Source of the DNA: Gardnerella greenwoodii 00703Dmash | GTDB lineage: Bacteria > Actinomycetota > Actinomycetes > Actinomycetales > Bifidobacteriaceae | NCBI RefSeq assembly: GCF_000263635.1 | Contig: NZ_ADEV01000009.1 | Location: 372,001 to 436,000, forward strand | Reading direction: 5' to 3' | Length of the DNA: 64,000 nt | Part shown: positions 55,042-63,178 of the stretch, in pieces | How positions within the stretch are numbered: the stretch's first letter is position 1 | Layout: the number at the start of each line of letters is the position of its first letter | Translations under genes and position numbers: made by a program | Notes under the pieces: model-generated | Database searches by the model: none | What the model saw: the letters and a program-made list of their open reading frames with translations, nothing else | What the model was told of the DNA's origin: nothing

Positions 55042-55359
55042 AATAATTCCAATCGTTCCTAGCTAAACGAATCCTTATATATGCACAATAATTGACCATT
55101 GTAGTTATTGCTATCGTCATACTTGCATATTTATTAGTACCGGTAGTTCGACATGCTGATATTTTTCATACTTCCGGTGGATTACAATATATGTTTCGGC
55201 AACTACGATTAGAACAGTAAAAACTATAAAAAACTAAAGCAAATATTAAGAAAAAATTAAGATACATAAACTATATTTCGGTTGGGTGAAATATTGCGAG
55301 TATCGTTCACTTTAAAAGTAGTTTGCACCTAGTTAAGCAAGAAAGTGTAGGATTCAAGC
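55042..55359. other. 318-bp divergent spacer, no gene
   Basis: This stretch carries the divergent promoters of the LTA-synthase-like gene and of the esterase/MprF-like pair. It is AT-rich with no open frame worth calling. I found no convincing -35/-10 pair and no strong inverted repeat. Confidence 0.5.
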
Positions 55360-56748
55360 ATGCTGCAATTGGCAAAAATAAGTCTTTTGCAAGGCTGGTT
55401 ACCAACAAGCTTATTTAGTTTAACCGGCTTAACTTTATTCGTGCTGATTTTCACTAAATCAAAACGTTCAAAACACTTATTTAGCATAGTGAACTTGCTT
55501 ATACAGCTAGGCGTTGCAAGCATATTCTTCATAGTTGGCGGATTAATTGCTTGGCTAATTTCAGACGTATTCCTTGTGTTTGGAGTAAGCCTTGGTTGGC
55601 TTGTTATTATTTGTGTTGCAATAGGATTTGCTCTTGTTGGCTTTGCTGGCACAGCATTCGTGTTCACTAAAGGTTGGAAACGACTAGTTGCTGTTATTGC
55701 TATTGTTTTAACGCTTGTTAGCACGGCTTTAAGAGTTGATATGGTTTACGGCGAATACACAACGCTTGGATCAATATTTGGAATGGGTAATTTCCCAAAG
55801 CTTGAAATTAATAAGGAAAAATCTGCTACCGCAAGCATTGAAGAATGGTACAGTTTAGCAAAACAAAATAAGCTTCCGAAAATGCCTAAAAAAGGTATTC
55901 TTCGCTCAGCACACATTCCTAACACACACTCAAAGTTCAAAGCTCGCACAGCAAACGTTTATTTGCCTCCTGCAGCGCTTGTAAAGCATCCGCCAAAGCT
56001 TCCAGTTATGGTTATGTTAGCAGGACAGCCTGGTAGCCCAAATCACTTTTTTGCAGCCAGCGATATTGCTAAAACTTTAGACGATTACGCAAAAGCTCAT
56101 AAAGGCTTAGCTCCTATTGTTGTAGCCCCGGATCAAAACGGTGAAGCAACACATAACTCACTTTGTGCAGATACTAAAGTGTACGGAAAAGCAGAAACGT
56201 ATTTAACTATAGACGCGCCTAACTGGATTCGAAAAAATCTTCCAGTAAGCAAAGACCCAAGCATGTGGCTTATGGGAGGCTTTTCTCAAGGCGGAACTTG
56301 CGCAACCCAATTAGTTCCAGCGCATCCGAATATTTTTAGAAGCATGTATTCTGCCGGCGGCGAGCTAGAGCCAACGTATCAAAACCGTCAAGAAACAATT
56401 AAACGCTACTTTAACGGAAATACTTCAGCATACGAGCGTCATGTTCCTAGCAAAATAATGCGAAAAAACGCTCCCCTAAAACAAAACTATTATGCTATTG
56501 CAGGCTACTGGGATCCTAAATCTCAAGCAAATCAGGCAACTATTGCCTTAAGCGCACACAGCGCAGGTATTAACGTTTTAACAATGCTTGCTAAAAATTC
56601 TGGACACGATTGGCATACCGTACAAGCAGGATTGAAAGTAGTTCTTGATCTTTTCTGCAAACAAGCAGGCATTTCAAAAACTGTTCCAAATCTAAATACG
56701 TATCCGAATGTAAAAATTCTTGTTCATAAAAAAGTGAATCGAGACTAA
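55360..56748 (+). CDS. Membrane-tethered alpha/beta-hydrolase (esterase-D/mycolyltransferase-like)
   Basis: A 462-residue protein. Four hydrophobic segments in the first 130 residues anchor it; the rest (about 155-462) is an alpha/beta-hydrolase on the outer face. YLPPAALVKHPPKLPVMVMLAGQPGSP is the opening strand and oxyanion region, MWLMGGFSQGGTCATQL holds the nucleophile Ser in G-x-S-x-G, and SGHDWHTVQAG holds the catalytic His. The layout resembles putative esterases related to antigen 85. The substrate is unknown; an acylated envelope polymer is a guess from context. AGGA lies 7 nt before ATG 55360. The next gene starts one base after its stop. Confidence 0.8.
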   Translation: MLQLAKISLLQGWLPTSLFSLTGLTLFVLIFTKSKRSKHLFSIVNLLIQLGVASIFFIVGGLIAWLISDVFLVFGVSLGWLVIICVAIGFALVGFAGTAFVFTKGWKRLVAVIAIVLTLVSTALRVDMVYGEYTTLGSIFGMGNFPKLEINKEKSATASIEEWYSLAKQNKLPKMPKKGILRSAHIPNTHSKFKARTANVYLPPAALVKHPPKLPVMVMLAGQPGSPNHFFAASDIAKTLDDYAKAHKGLAPIVVAPDQNGEATHNSLCADTKVYGKAETYLTIDAPNWIRKNLPVSKDPSMWLMGGFSQGGTCATQLVPAHPNIFRSMYSAGGELEPTYQNRQETIKRYFNGNTSAYERHVPSKIMRKNAPLKQNYYAIAGYWDPKSQANQATIALSAHSAGINVLTMLAKNSGHDWHTVQAGLKVVLDLFCKQAGISKTVPNLNTYPNVKILVHKKVNRD

Positions 56749-56749
56749 T

Positions 56750-59437
56750 ATGGCACTGTCTTTTTTCAATAAGCATAAGCTCAGAGGCCAGGAAGACGGT
56801 AAACAAAAAAGCTTAGACCATAGCAGCAATCAGGCATCTAGCCATATTAGAGTTTTTCTGCACGACTTTATTTCCTGGCTTCGCCAGCGCGTTTTTGCTC
56901 TTACAATCACCTGCATTTTTATTGTTATAAATTGCCTACATTGGTTTGCAAGAACATTAATGCACTTATACACTTACGGCACAAACGCAACTCTTGCGCA
57001 ACTTTTTATGCGACACCATCCTGCAAAAGGATCTAGCTTCTTCTTCGGGCATGCAAACATGTCGGAGCTGCTAATAAAAATCTGCCACTCGCTTGTTTTT
57101 GTAAACAGCATGCCTTCACTTTTAGTTAACTGTTTCCTCGTTATTATTCTTATAGGCGTTGCAGAAACTCGCATAAGCAGACTTCGTATTGTTTCTATTG
57201 CTGTATCTAGTACGCTAATTGGAATAGTTGTTGGACTGACGATTATTGGTAATCTTTCTATGCTTATTAGCAACATGCACTGGATTACTAGAATCCCTAT
57301 AAGATTGTCTCCATTTACGCTGTTTATTGGCGCTTTTATGGCATCTTCGGCAAACGAATCGATTTTGTGGCATAGGCGAATGCTTGTAATCGGTTACGCT
57401 GTTACTTCTGCAATGATGCTTTATAGTGGAAACCCTGGCGACTATTGCACTATTATTGCTGCTTTTACAGGCCATATTATTGGCAATATTGTGTGCAAAC
57501 CAAAGGGAATAAAGCATAACGTAAACTGGTGGGAAGGCACAGATTACGAGATTCGAAAGCTTTTTGCGTACGCTCAAGGAATTATTGCTCTTGGACCATT
57601 ATTAGCATTATCTTCGCGCTCCCACGCCGGCATTCTTACAACTCTTGGACTGTTTATGTCTCCACAAATGGGTTCAAAACCGTGGGTTACTCGCTGCATT
57701 AGTAATTACAGTGCAAATAGTTGCTTGCTTCATTCCGGATTGCATCACGCGACTATTGGCGGAGTGTGGATTCGTATTCTTCTGCCAATTGTAACTATGC
57801 TGATTGTTGCGTGGGGAATGTTACGCGGACGTAAGCTTGCAGCGTGGACTTCCATTGTTATTAACGCAATTACTGTGCTTTATGCTGGAATGTACTTTAC
57901 AATTTTGCCGCTTATTGCAACAAATCAGCATATTTCAATACACCAGCATAATGCTGTTGCTGTTGCGTTTATGCTTACCGCTCTTCCGCCTCTGCTTATG
58001 ACTATTCTTCTTGCTATTAATCTTAAGCATTTTTCGATTACTACAGGTCGTTTTCAAGTTCGCGTAGGGTTAATCGCAATTATTGTAACGCTGTGGATTA
58101 CAGCTGTAGGCTACGTAACTTTTGGCCTTATGATAGCAGACAACTTTAAGCCTATTGCAAATATTCATCATCTTTTGCGAGATTTACCTGGACGATGGAT
58201 GCCTATGGGCTTTGGAAATCGTTCTAACGCAATGCTTCGCACAGAAACACCACTATCTTCCATATTAGCACAATCTGTTGGCGTAATATTTTGGGCTGTT
58301 CTTTTTATAGTTTGCTTTACATGGTTTAGAAGCAAAATTTCAACCAACGAAAAAGATAGAGAAAAAGCAAGCTCACTTGTGGAACTTGGCGGAAACACTA
58401 TGAGCTTCATGACCACTTGGCCAAATAACCATTATTGGTTCTCCCCAAGCGGAAAATCCGCAATCGCATACCGCTTAAGCTACGATATTGCGCTTACTCT
58501 TACCGGACCGTTTGGAGATTCTAAAGAATATAAGCAAGATCTTCGTGGATTTATTAGCTTATGCGAAAAAAATTCGTGGTCTCCAGCATTCTACGCAGTT
58601 CATGAGAATGTGCGCCAAGAGTTAGAAAAGCTTGGTTTTACATCTATTAAAGTTGGAACAGACATGCTTGTAGACCCAAGCAAGTGGCAGACTCGAGGCA
58701 AAAAATGGCAAGATATTCGTACCGCTATTAATAAAGCAAAACGAGATGGAATAAGCGATATTTTAACAACCTATAAACAGGCTTCTTTTGACGTTCAGCA
58801 GCAGATTGTTGAAATTTCGGAAGAGTGGGCTGAGCTTAAAGCTCTTCCAGAAATGAAATTTACTTTGGGTGGCTTGGATGAGCTTCAAGACGAGCGCGTG
58901 AAAATACTGTACGCAATCGACGAAAATGGGCGCGTACTTGGCGTAACAAGCTGGATGCCTACTTATAGGGATCATAAAATTATTGGCTGGACGCTTGATT
59001 TTATGCGACATCGCACAGATAGTCCAAACGGAATTATGGAATTGCTGATTGCAAGAATGGCAGAACGCTTGCGCGACGAGGGATTAGAAAATCCTGAATC
59101 TGCTGTGGAATTTATGAGCTTATCTGCAGCACCTTTGGCAGGAATAGGCGAAAACGCAACAATTGCAGATTCTCAACAATCTTCAAATGTTATTAACCAC
59201 GCGCTGGAAATGATGTCCGATATTTTGGAACCTGCCTACGGATTCAAATCGCTTTACTTCTTCAAAAAGAAGTTCCAGCCGGAAGCGAGCTCAGTTTACG
59301 TATGCTATTTGGATTCTGCAAAACTTGCGCAAATATCTTTAGCTGTAACACACGCTTACTTACCTGAAGCTAGTGCAAAGCAAATCTTGGAAATGGCTAA
59401 ATCATTACGACCAAAAACAAGTGAACTTAACAAATAA
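56750..59437 (+). CDS. DUF2156/MprF-like protein with multi-span membrane domain
   Basis: An 895-residue protein. An N-terminal membrane domain of roughly 12-14 hydrophobic segments (about residues 45-545, with a rhomboid-like stretch SLLVNCFLVIILIGVAETRISRLR) is followed by a cytosolic DUF2156 domain (about 555-880), the GNAT-like fold that in MprF moves aminoacyl groups from tRNA to phosphatidylglycerol. WSPAFYAVHENVRQELEKLGF and GMTSW-type strand GVTSWMPTYRDHKIIGWTLDFMRH are seen there, and PNGIMELLIARMAERLRDEG follows. Aminoacylation of lipid, or another lipid modification, is the likely role. Its ATG lies one base after the esterase stop, so the two are translationally coupled. Confidence 0.82.
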   Translation: MALSFFNKHKLRGQEDGKQKSLDHSSNQASSHIRVFLHDFISWLRQRVFALTITCIFIVINCLHWFARTLMHLYTYGTNATLAQLFMRHHPAKGSSFFFGHANMSELLIKICHSLVFVNSMPSLLVNCFLVIILIGVAETRISRLRIVSIAVSSTLIGIVVGLTIIGNLSMLISNMHWITRIPIRLSPFTLFIGAFMASSANESILWHRRMLVIGYAVTSAMMLYSGNPGDYCTIIAAFTGHIIGNIVCKPKGIKHNVNWWEGTDYEIRKLFAYAQGIIALGPLLALSSRSHAGILTTLGLFMSPQMGSKPWVTRCISNYSANSCLLHSGLHHATIGGVWIRILLPIVTMLIVAWGMLRGRKLAAWTSIVINAITVLYAGMYFTILPLIATNQHISIHQHNAVAVAFMLTALPPLLMTILLAINLKHFSITTGRFQVRVGLIAIIVTLWITAVGYVTFGLMIADNFKPIANIHHLLRDLPGRWMPMGFGNRSNAMLRTETPLSSILAQSVGVIFWAVLFIVCFTWFRSKISTNEKDREKASSLVELGGNTMSFMTTWPNNHYWFSPSGKSAIAYRLSYDIALTLTGPFGDSKEYKQDLRGFISLCEKNSWSPAFYAVHENVRQELEKLGFTSIKVGTDMLVDPSKWQTRGKKWQDIRTAINKAKRDGISDILTTYKQASFDVQQQIVEISEEWAELKALPEMKFTLGGLDELQDERVKILYAIDENGRVLGVTSWMPTYRDHKIIGWTLDFMRHRTDSPNGIMELLIARMAERLRDEGLENPESAVEFMSLSAAPLAGIGENATIADSQQSSNVINHALEMMSDILEPAYGFKSLYFFKKKFQPEASSVYVCYLDSAKLAQISLAVTHAYLPEASAKQILEMAKSLRPKTSELNK

Positions 59438-59518
59438 TTTGTTAAGTTTTGCATAAAACTTCGGCGAGTTCTCCCTAGTGTTGCGTAAAGTAGCAATTGC
59501 ACGTCAGGGAGGTTCATC

Positions 59519-60016
59519 GTGTTAGAAATAAAGCCAACCGTTGCTGTCGTCATGGGATCTTCAAGTGATTGGGAAACTATGCGTCACGCTTGTGAAATCC
59601 TAGATAAATTCCAAGTTCCTTACATGAAAAGAGTTATTTCTGCACATCGTACGCCAGAACTTATGGCAGACTTCGCGCACAATGCTCGTAAAGAAGGATT
59701 CCATATTATTATTGCCGGAGCAGGTGGAGCAGCTCACTTGCCTGGAATGATTGCAGCACAAACCACGCTTCCTGTTATAGGCGTGCCAGTAAAGTCTCAC
59801 GCACTTTCGGGCTGGGATTCTTTGCTTTCTATTGTGCAAATGCCAGGAGGTATTCCTGTTGCAACAACTGCAGTTGGAAATTCTGGAGCAACAAACGCAG
59901 GCTTGCTTGCCGTAAGTATTCTAAGCACAACCGACGAGCGTCTTGCAGAAGAACTCGCAACATATCGCGAAGAACTCAAAGCGAAAGTTGAGGAATCAAA
60001 TGCCAACCTTATCTGA
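59519..60016 (+). CDS. purE: N5-carboxyaminoimidazole ribonucleotide mutase PurE
   Basis: Converts N5-CAIR, made by PurK, into CAIR, the substrate of Pur[22 protein letters not shown] is the hallmark N-terminus, SAHRTPELM the active site, and [10 protein letters not shown] and [19 protein letters not shown] follow; 165 residues, normal for class I PurE. The start is GTG 59519, with GGGAGG 6 nt upstream. It overlaps purK by 17 bp. It is separated from the main pur block by the envelope genes. Confidence 0.96.
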   Translation: MLEIKPTVAVVMGSSSDWETMRHACEILDKFQVPYMKRVISAHRTPELMADFAHNARKEGFHIIIAGAGGAAHLPGMIAAQTTLPVIGVPVKSHALSGWDSLLSIVQMPGGIPVATTAVGNSGATNAGLLAVSILSTTDERLAEELATYREELKAKVEESNANLI

Positions 60017-61202
60017 AGTAACTAACGGCGCTGTTGAACGTTTAATGCCAGGAGCCACGATTGGAATTATTGGCGGCGGCCAGTTAGGACGCATGATGGC
60101 TATTGCAGCACGCCACATGGGCTTTAGAATTGGCGTTCTTGACCCAACTCTTGACTGCCCAGTGTTCCAAGTAGCAGATTTGCAGGTTGAAGCTAATTAC
60201 GACGACCCAGAAGGCTTGCGCGAACTTGCCGAACGTTGCGACGTACTAACATACGAGTTTGAAAACGTTAGCGCAGACGCACTAGATAAAGTCCGCCATT
60301 TAACCGCAATTCCGCAAGGAACTGACCTACTTCGCATAACCCAAGATCGCGTATTTGAAAAAGAATTTATTAACAAGCACGGCACAAAAACTGCACCGTG
60401 GCGCGAAGTAAATAATCTTGACGATTTAGATACTGCTATTGACGAAATAGGATTGCCGGCGATTTTGAAAACTCGTCGAGGCGGCTACGACGGTCACGGT
60501 CAGGATGTTTTGCGCACAGAAGAAGACGTTGCAAATATTCACCATCGCGCAGACCGCGGAGGCAAATTCCCACCTTCAATTCTGGAAGGTTTCGTTGATT
60601 TTGCTTTTGAAGCTTCTATTCTTGTTTCCGGAAACGGCAAAGACTTTGTAACGTATCCGCTTGTAAAAAACGTGCATCACAATAGTATTTTGCACATGAC
60701 TTTGGCACCGGCAGTAGTCGATCCACAAGTTGAGCGTGCAGCGCACGAATTAGCTTTAAGATTAGCTCGCGGATTTGAGCTTGCAGGAACGTTAGGAATT
60801 GAGCTTTTTATTACTAAAGATAATCAAGTAATAGTAAACGAGCTTGCTCCACGCCCACACAATTCCGGGCATTATACGATTGAAGCTTGCGATATGGATC
60901 AATTCGAAGCTCATATTCGCGGAATTGTTGGATGGCCCTTAAAAAAGCCTAAGCTGCTTTCCCCTGCCGTTATGGTAAACGTGCTCGGACAGCATGTGGC
61001 TCCTGTGCGCTCGCTTATTTTGGAACACCCAGAATGGCACGTGCACGACTACGGCAAAGCGGAAGTTAGAAAGAACCGCAAAATGGGTCATATTACAGTC
61101 CTCAGCGACGACCCAGTTGAAGCCGCGGCAGCATTGGATTCAACAGGCTGCTGGGATGACGAACTTGAATACTGTGATGAACAACGAAAGGATTCGAGAT
61201 GA
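60000..61202 (+). CDS. purK: N5-carboxyaminoimidazole ribonucleotide synthase PurK
   Basis: ATP-grasp enzyme that carboxylates AIR to N5-[27 protein letters not shown] at the N-terminus, [29 protein letters not shown] (ATP-binding loop) and [29 protein letters not shown] are all typical; 400 residues. ATG 60000 lies within purE, with GAGGA 5 nt upstream; the frame is open to 59943 without a better start. The stop overlaps the fur start by 4 bp (ATGA), so purE, purK and fur form one coupled transcript. Confidence 0.96.
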   Translation: MPTLSEVTNGAVERLMPGATIGIIGGGQLGRMMAIAARHMGFRIGVLDPTLDCPVFQVADLQVEANYDDPEGLRELAERCDVLTYEFENVSADALDKVRHLTAIPQGTDLLRITQDRVFEKEFINKHGTKTAPWREVNNLDDLDTAIDEIGLPAILKTRRGGYDGHGQDVLRTEEDVANIHHRADRGGKFPPSILEGFVDFAFEASILVSGNGKDFVTYPLVKNVHHNSILHMTLAPAVVDPQVERAAHELALRLARGFELAGTLGIELFITKDNQVIVNELAPRPHNSGHYTIEACDMDQFEAHIRGIVGWPLKKPKLLSPAVMVNVLGQHVAPVRSLILEHPEWHVHDYGKAEVRKNRKMGHITVLSDDPVEAAAALDSTGCWDDELEYCDEQRKDSR

Positions 61203-61603
61203 CTAGCGAACCTGTACGTCGTCACACTCGACAAAAAGAAATCGTACTCTCCTATTTGCGCGAATCTCGCAATTTTGTTTCTGCACAAGACTTGCACAGA
61301 ATACTCGCCAAAGACGGAGAAATAATCGGATTAGCAACAGTGTATCGTCAACTTAACGCATTAACTCAAAGCGGCGAAGTAGACACTGTGCGCTTTAACG
61401 GGCAGCAATTATTCCGTATTTGCGACGAAAACACGCACCACCATCATTTAGTGTGCGAACGCTGCGGAAAAACAGTCGATATTGAGCCACCAGACGACGA
61501 AGGATGGATTCATAACGTAGCCAAATCCCACGGATACACGGTTGTTGATCACACGCTGGAAGTTTTTGGCTTGTGCGAAAACTGCCGCAATGAAGACAAG
61601 TAG
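61199..61603 (+). CDS. Fur-family metalloregulator
   Basis: A 134-residue cytosolic repressor. The winged helix (RRHTRQKEIVLSYLRESRNFVSAQDLHRIL...IGLATVYRQLNAL) is followed by the metal-binding dimer domain with THHHHLVCERCGKTVDI (His cluster and first C-x2-C) and FGLCENCRN (second C-x2-C). The two Cys pairs would bind structural zinc. The protein could sense iron or zinc (Zur-like), or another metal; sequence alone does not decide. It is translationally coupled to purK. Its last 55 bases overlap the end of the convergent sortase gene. Confidence 0.9.
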   Translation: MTSEPVRRHTRQKEIVLSYLRESRNFVSAQDLHRILAKDGEIIGLATVYRQLNALTQSGEVDTVRFNGQQLFRICDENTHHHHLVCERCGKTVDIEPPDDEGWIHNVAKSHGYTVVDHTLEVFGLCENCRNEDK

Positions 61604-62607
61604 CGCGCTAACAAACGCTCCGTATTAGACGCATTAGGCAAATGCCTGCCGCGAATATTCCTCTTATTCTTACGCGAGGAAATCGTTGCAACAATCATAG
61701 TGGTTAAAATCACAGCGCAACCAACAAGCGCAATAACAAACAGCGTCATCCAAAGCGGCCACTGCAAATGATCGTCAGGCGGCTTCACAGGATCCGGCAA
61801 CACGCGGTAGCCAGTAACCAGAAGCCTCTGAGTATTTACGCCATACGGAGTACAGGTAAGAAGCGTAGCCAAATCGCGCCCCTTCTCGCGCTGAATAAGC
61901 CTAATATCATTCGGGTCAACAACACTAATGCGAAACACCCTATATCTTAAGGTTTTACCCTGCACATCAAAATAGAAAAAATCGCCTTTTTTAAGGTAGA
62001 TTAAGTCGTCAAACATAGTTGCATGCGGCAAACCCGTATGCGCCGTAATAACAGCATGCCTATTTTTGCCGCCAACTGGCAAATCCGTGCCATACAGGTG
62101 ACCCGCGCCATACGCTAAAACATCCTGAGAACTGCCGTGATAAATCGGCAGCTTTACGCCGATTTTAGGGATTTTTACGATTCCCATAATTCCCATCGGC
62201 TCATCAAGCTGCTTTTCATAATCCTTATACTCAGGCGTTTTCTTAAAATCTTCCGTGCCATTATAAGGATCCGCCGTAAAAATAGCGCTACGATGCGCGT
62301 TATACTCGCGCGCCTTATCTAAGCTAATTGCACGCGCATCTTTAGGCTGCTCGCGGCTAAGCTTGTCGTAAGCGGCAGAAAGCTGCTTAGAAGCGTTATT
62401 GTTCCAAAGAGTAGACGCCACTGGGTACGTGAAGCATAGGATTGCGGCGACTGCCAGAGCGATTGGCTCTAAAATGCGGCGAAGATGCGACTTAGGCTTT
62501 TTTGGTGCGGGTTGTGGTGATTGTTGTGGTGATTGTTGTGGTGATTGTTGTGACGTGGGGTGCTTGAAGAAAGCATATACTTTCGTAACAGCGCTGTTTA
62601 ATTTCAT
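61549..62607 (-). CDS. Class C (pilin-type) sortase
   Basis: A membrane transpeptidase that links LPXTG pilin subunits into a pilus. Order in its 352 residues: Gln/Ser/Pro repeat (QQSP repeated, about residues 20-34), an N-terminal transmembrane helix (about 46-68), an extracellular sortase domain with the catalytic His in AVITAHTGLP, Cys in LLTCTPYGVN and Arg in RLLVTGYR, and a C-terminal transmembrane helix (LWMTLFVIALVGCAVILTTMI), the feature of class C. DEPMGIMGIVKIPKI is typical of the start of the barrel. ATG 62607 is preceded by GAGGAAGC. It lies downstream of an LPXTG pilin gene on the same strand, after a 571-bp repeat-rich gap. Confidence 0.92.
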   Translation of the reverse strand: MKLNSAVTKVYAFFKHPTSQQSPQQSPQQSPQPAPKKPKSHLRRILEPIALAVAAILCFTYPVASTLWNNNASKQLSAAYDKLSREQPKDARAISLDKAREYNAHRSAIFTADPYNGTEDFKKTPEYKDYEKQLDEPMGIMGIVKIPKIGVKLPIYHGSSQDVLAYGAGHLYGTDLPVGGKNRHAVITAHTGLPHATMFDDLIYLKKGDFFYFDVQGKTLRYRVFRISVVDPNDIRLIQREKGRDLATLLTCTPYGVNTQRLLVTGYRVLPDPVKPPDDHLQWPLWMTLFVIALVGCAVILTTMIVATISSRKNKRNIRGRHLPNASNTERLLARYLSSLRQFSHKPKTSSV

Positions 62608-62684
62608 GCTTCCTCGGTTCGTGGATTATTAAGCTTAGATTGATTTGGTTATGTGGTTATGAGCGATAGTTATGAAATGTGGCT

Positions 62685-62864
62685 GTGAGGGGTGGGTGTT
62701 ACTTGTCTCGCAGCGCTACGCTCTTATATCTTATTTGGACTTAAAGGTTGCATAGTTAAGTTTAGTTTTTTACTTACTTTCTTTCAAAAATAGTTATTTA
62801 TCAAAAAGATTATTACTATCGCTCCGCTTTTATATTGCTCGACCAAGCAACACCCACCCCTCAC
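62685..62864. repeat. 180-bp segment bounded by 16-bp perfect inverted repeats
   Basis: GTGAGGGGTGGGTGTT at 62685-62700 is exactly mirrored at 62849-62864, and similarity extends a few bases inward (ACTTG/GCTTG). The 148 bp between hold a candidate minus-strand promoter. No target duplication is obvious at the outer ends. It could be an invertible element, a small non-autonomous transposon or a long stem. It lies 78 bp upstream of the sortase start. Confidence 0.85.
62759..62787 (-). promoter_or_regulatory. Candidate sortase promoter inside the inverted-repeat segment
   Basis: On the minus strand TTGAAA (62787-62782) and TAAACT (62764-62759) are 17 bp apart. The -35 hexamer matches the sigma-70 consensus at five of six positions and the -10 at four of six. 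It points at the sortase, whose start is about 150 bp away. Confidence 0.5.
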
Positions 62865-62918
62865 TCGTTAATTCACCCACCGTTGTTTTTTGGTGTGGCA
62901 GGAAGAGTGCTTGGTGTG

Positions 62919-63072
62919 GCGTGTGCAGCAGCGCTAATGTTAGTGTTCGCTAATCAACAGGAATCAACGTTAGCAAAGCACAACTGCAAAGCTTCATACG
63001 CAACGTCTGCAGAGCACTTGCGCAAAGCTACACTAACAACGTTAGCAAAGCACAACTGCAAAGCTTCCGAAT
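62919..63072 (+). repeat. Dispersed repeat, copy 2, with three tandem 36-nt units
   Basis: After a head related to 2105-2150, three 36-nt units follow at 62965-63000, 63001-63036 and 63037-63072. Units 1 and 3 share the same first 31 bases (CAACGTTAGCAAAGCACAAC...), and unit 2 is the type also found at 2151-2186. No spacers separate the units, so it is not a CRISPR array. Confidence 0.88.
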
Positions 63073-63097
63073 GTTTTGAGTGATTTAGACCATAAGA

Positions 63098-63144
63098 GCA
63101 AGTGAGTCTAGGATTTAGTTAAGTAAACCCTAGACTCACACTTG
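63098..63144 (-). terminator. Stem-loop after the pilin gene
   Basis: GCAAGTGAGTCTAGG pairs with CCTAGACTCAC-A-CTTGC (one bulged A) around a 16-nt loop, 35 bp after the pilin stop. There is no T-run on the minus strand, so it may be a weak terminator or an mRNA-stabilising structure that lowers sortase relative to pilin. Confidence 0.5.
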
Positions 63145-63178
63145 CCATTAGACTACAAGACCAGCTTTAGAAAGCAGA

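Noticed and set aside
62965-63072. CRISPR array
   Set aside because: The 36-nt units follow each other directly without spacers, and no cas gene is in the window.
62835-63083. 82-codon open frame on the plus strand over the 36-nt repeats
   Set aside because: No ribosome binding site; the frame exists because the repeat unit is a multiple of three; the related copy at 2105-2186 has a stop just before the head.
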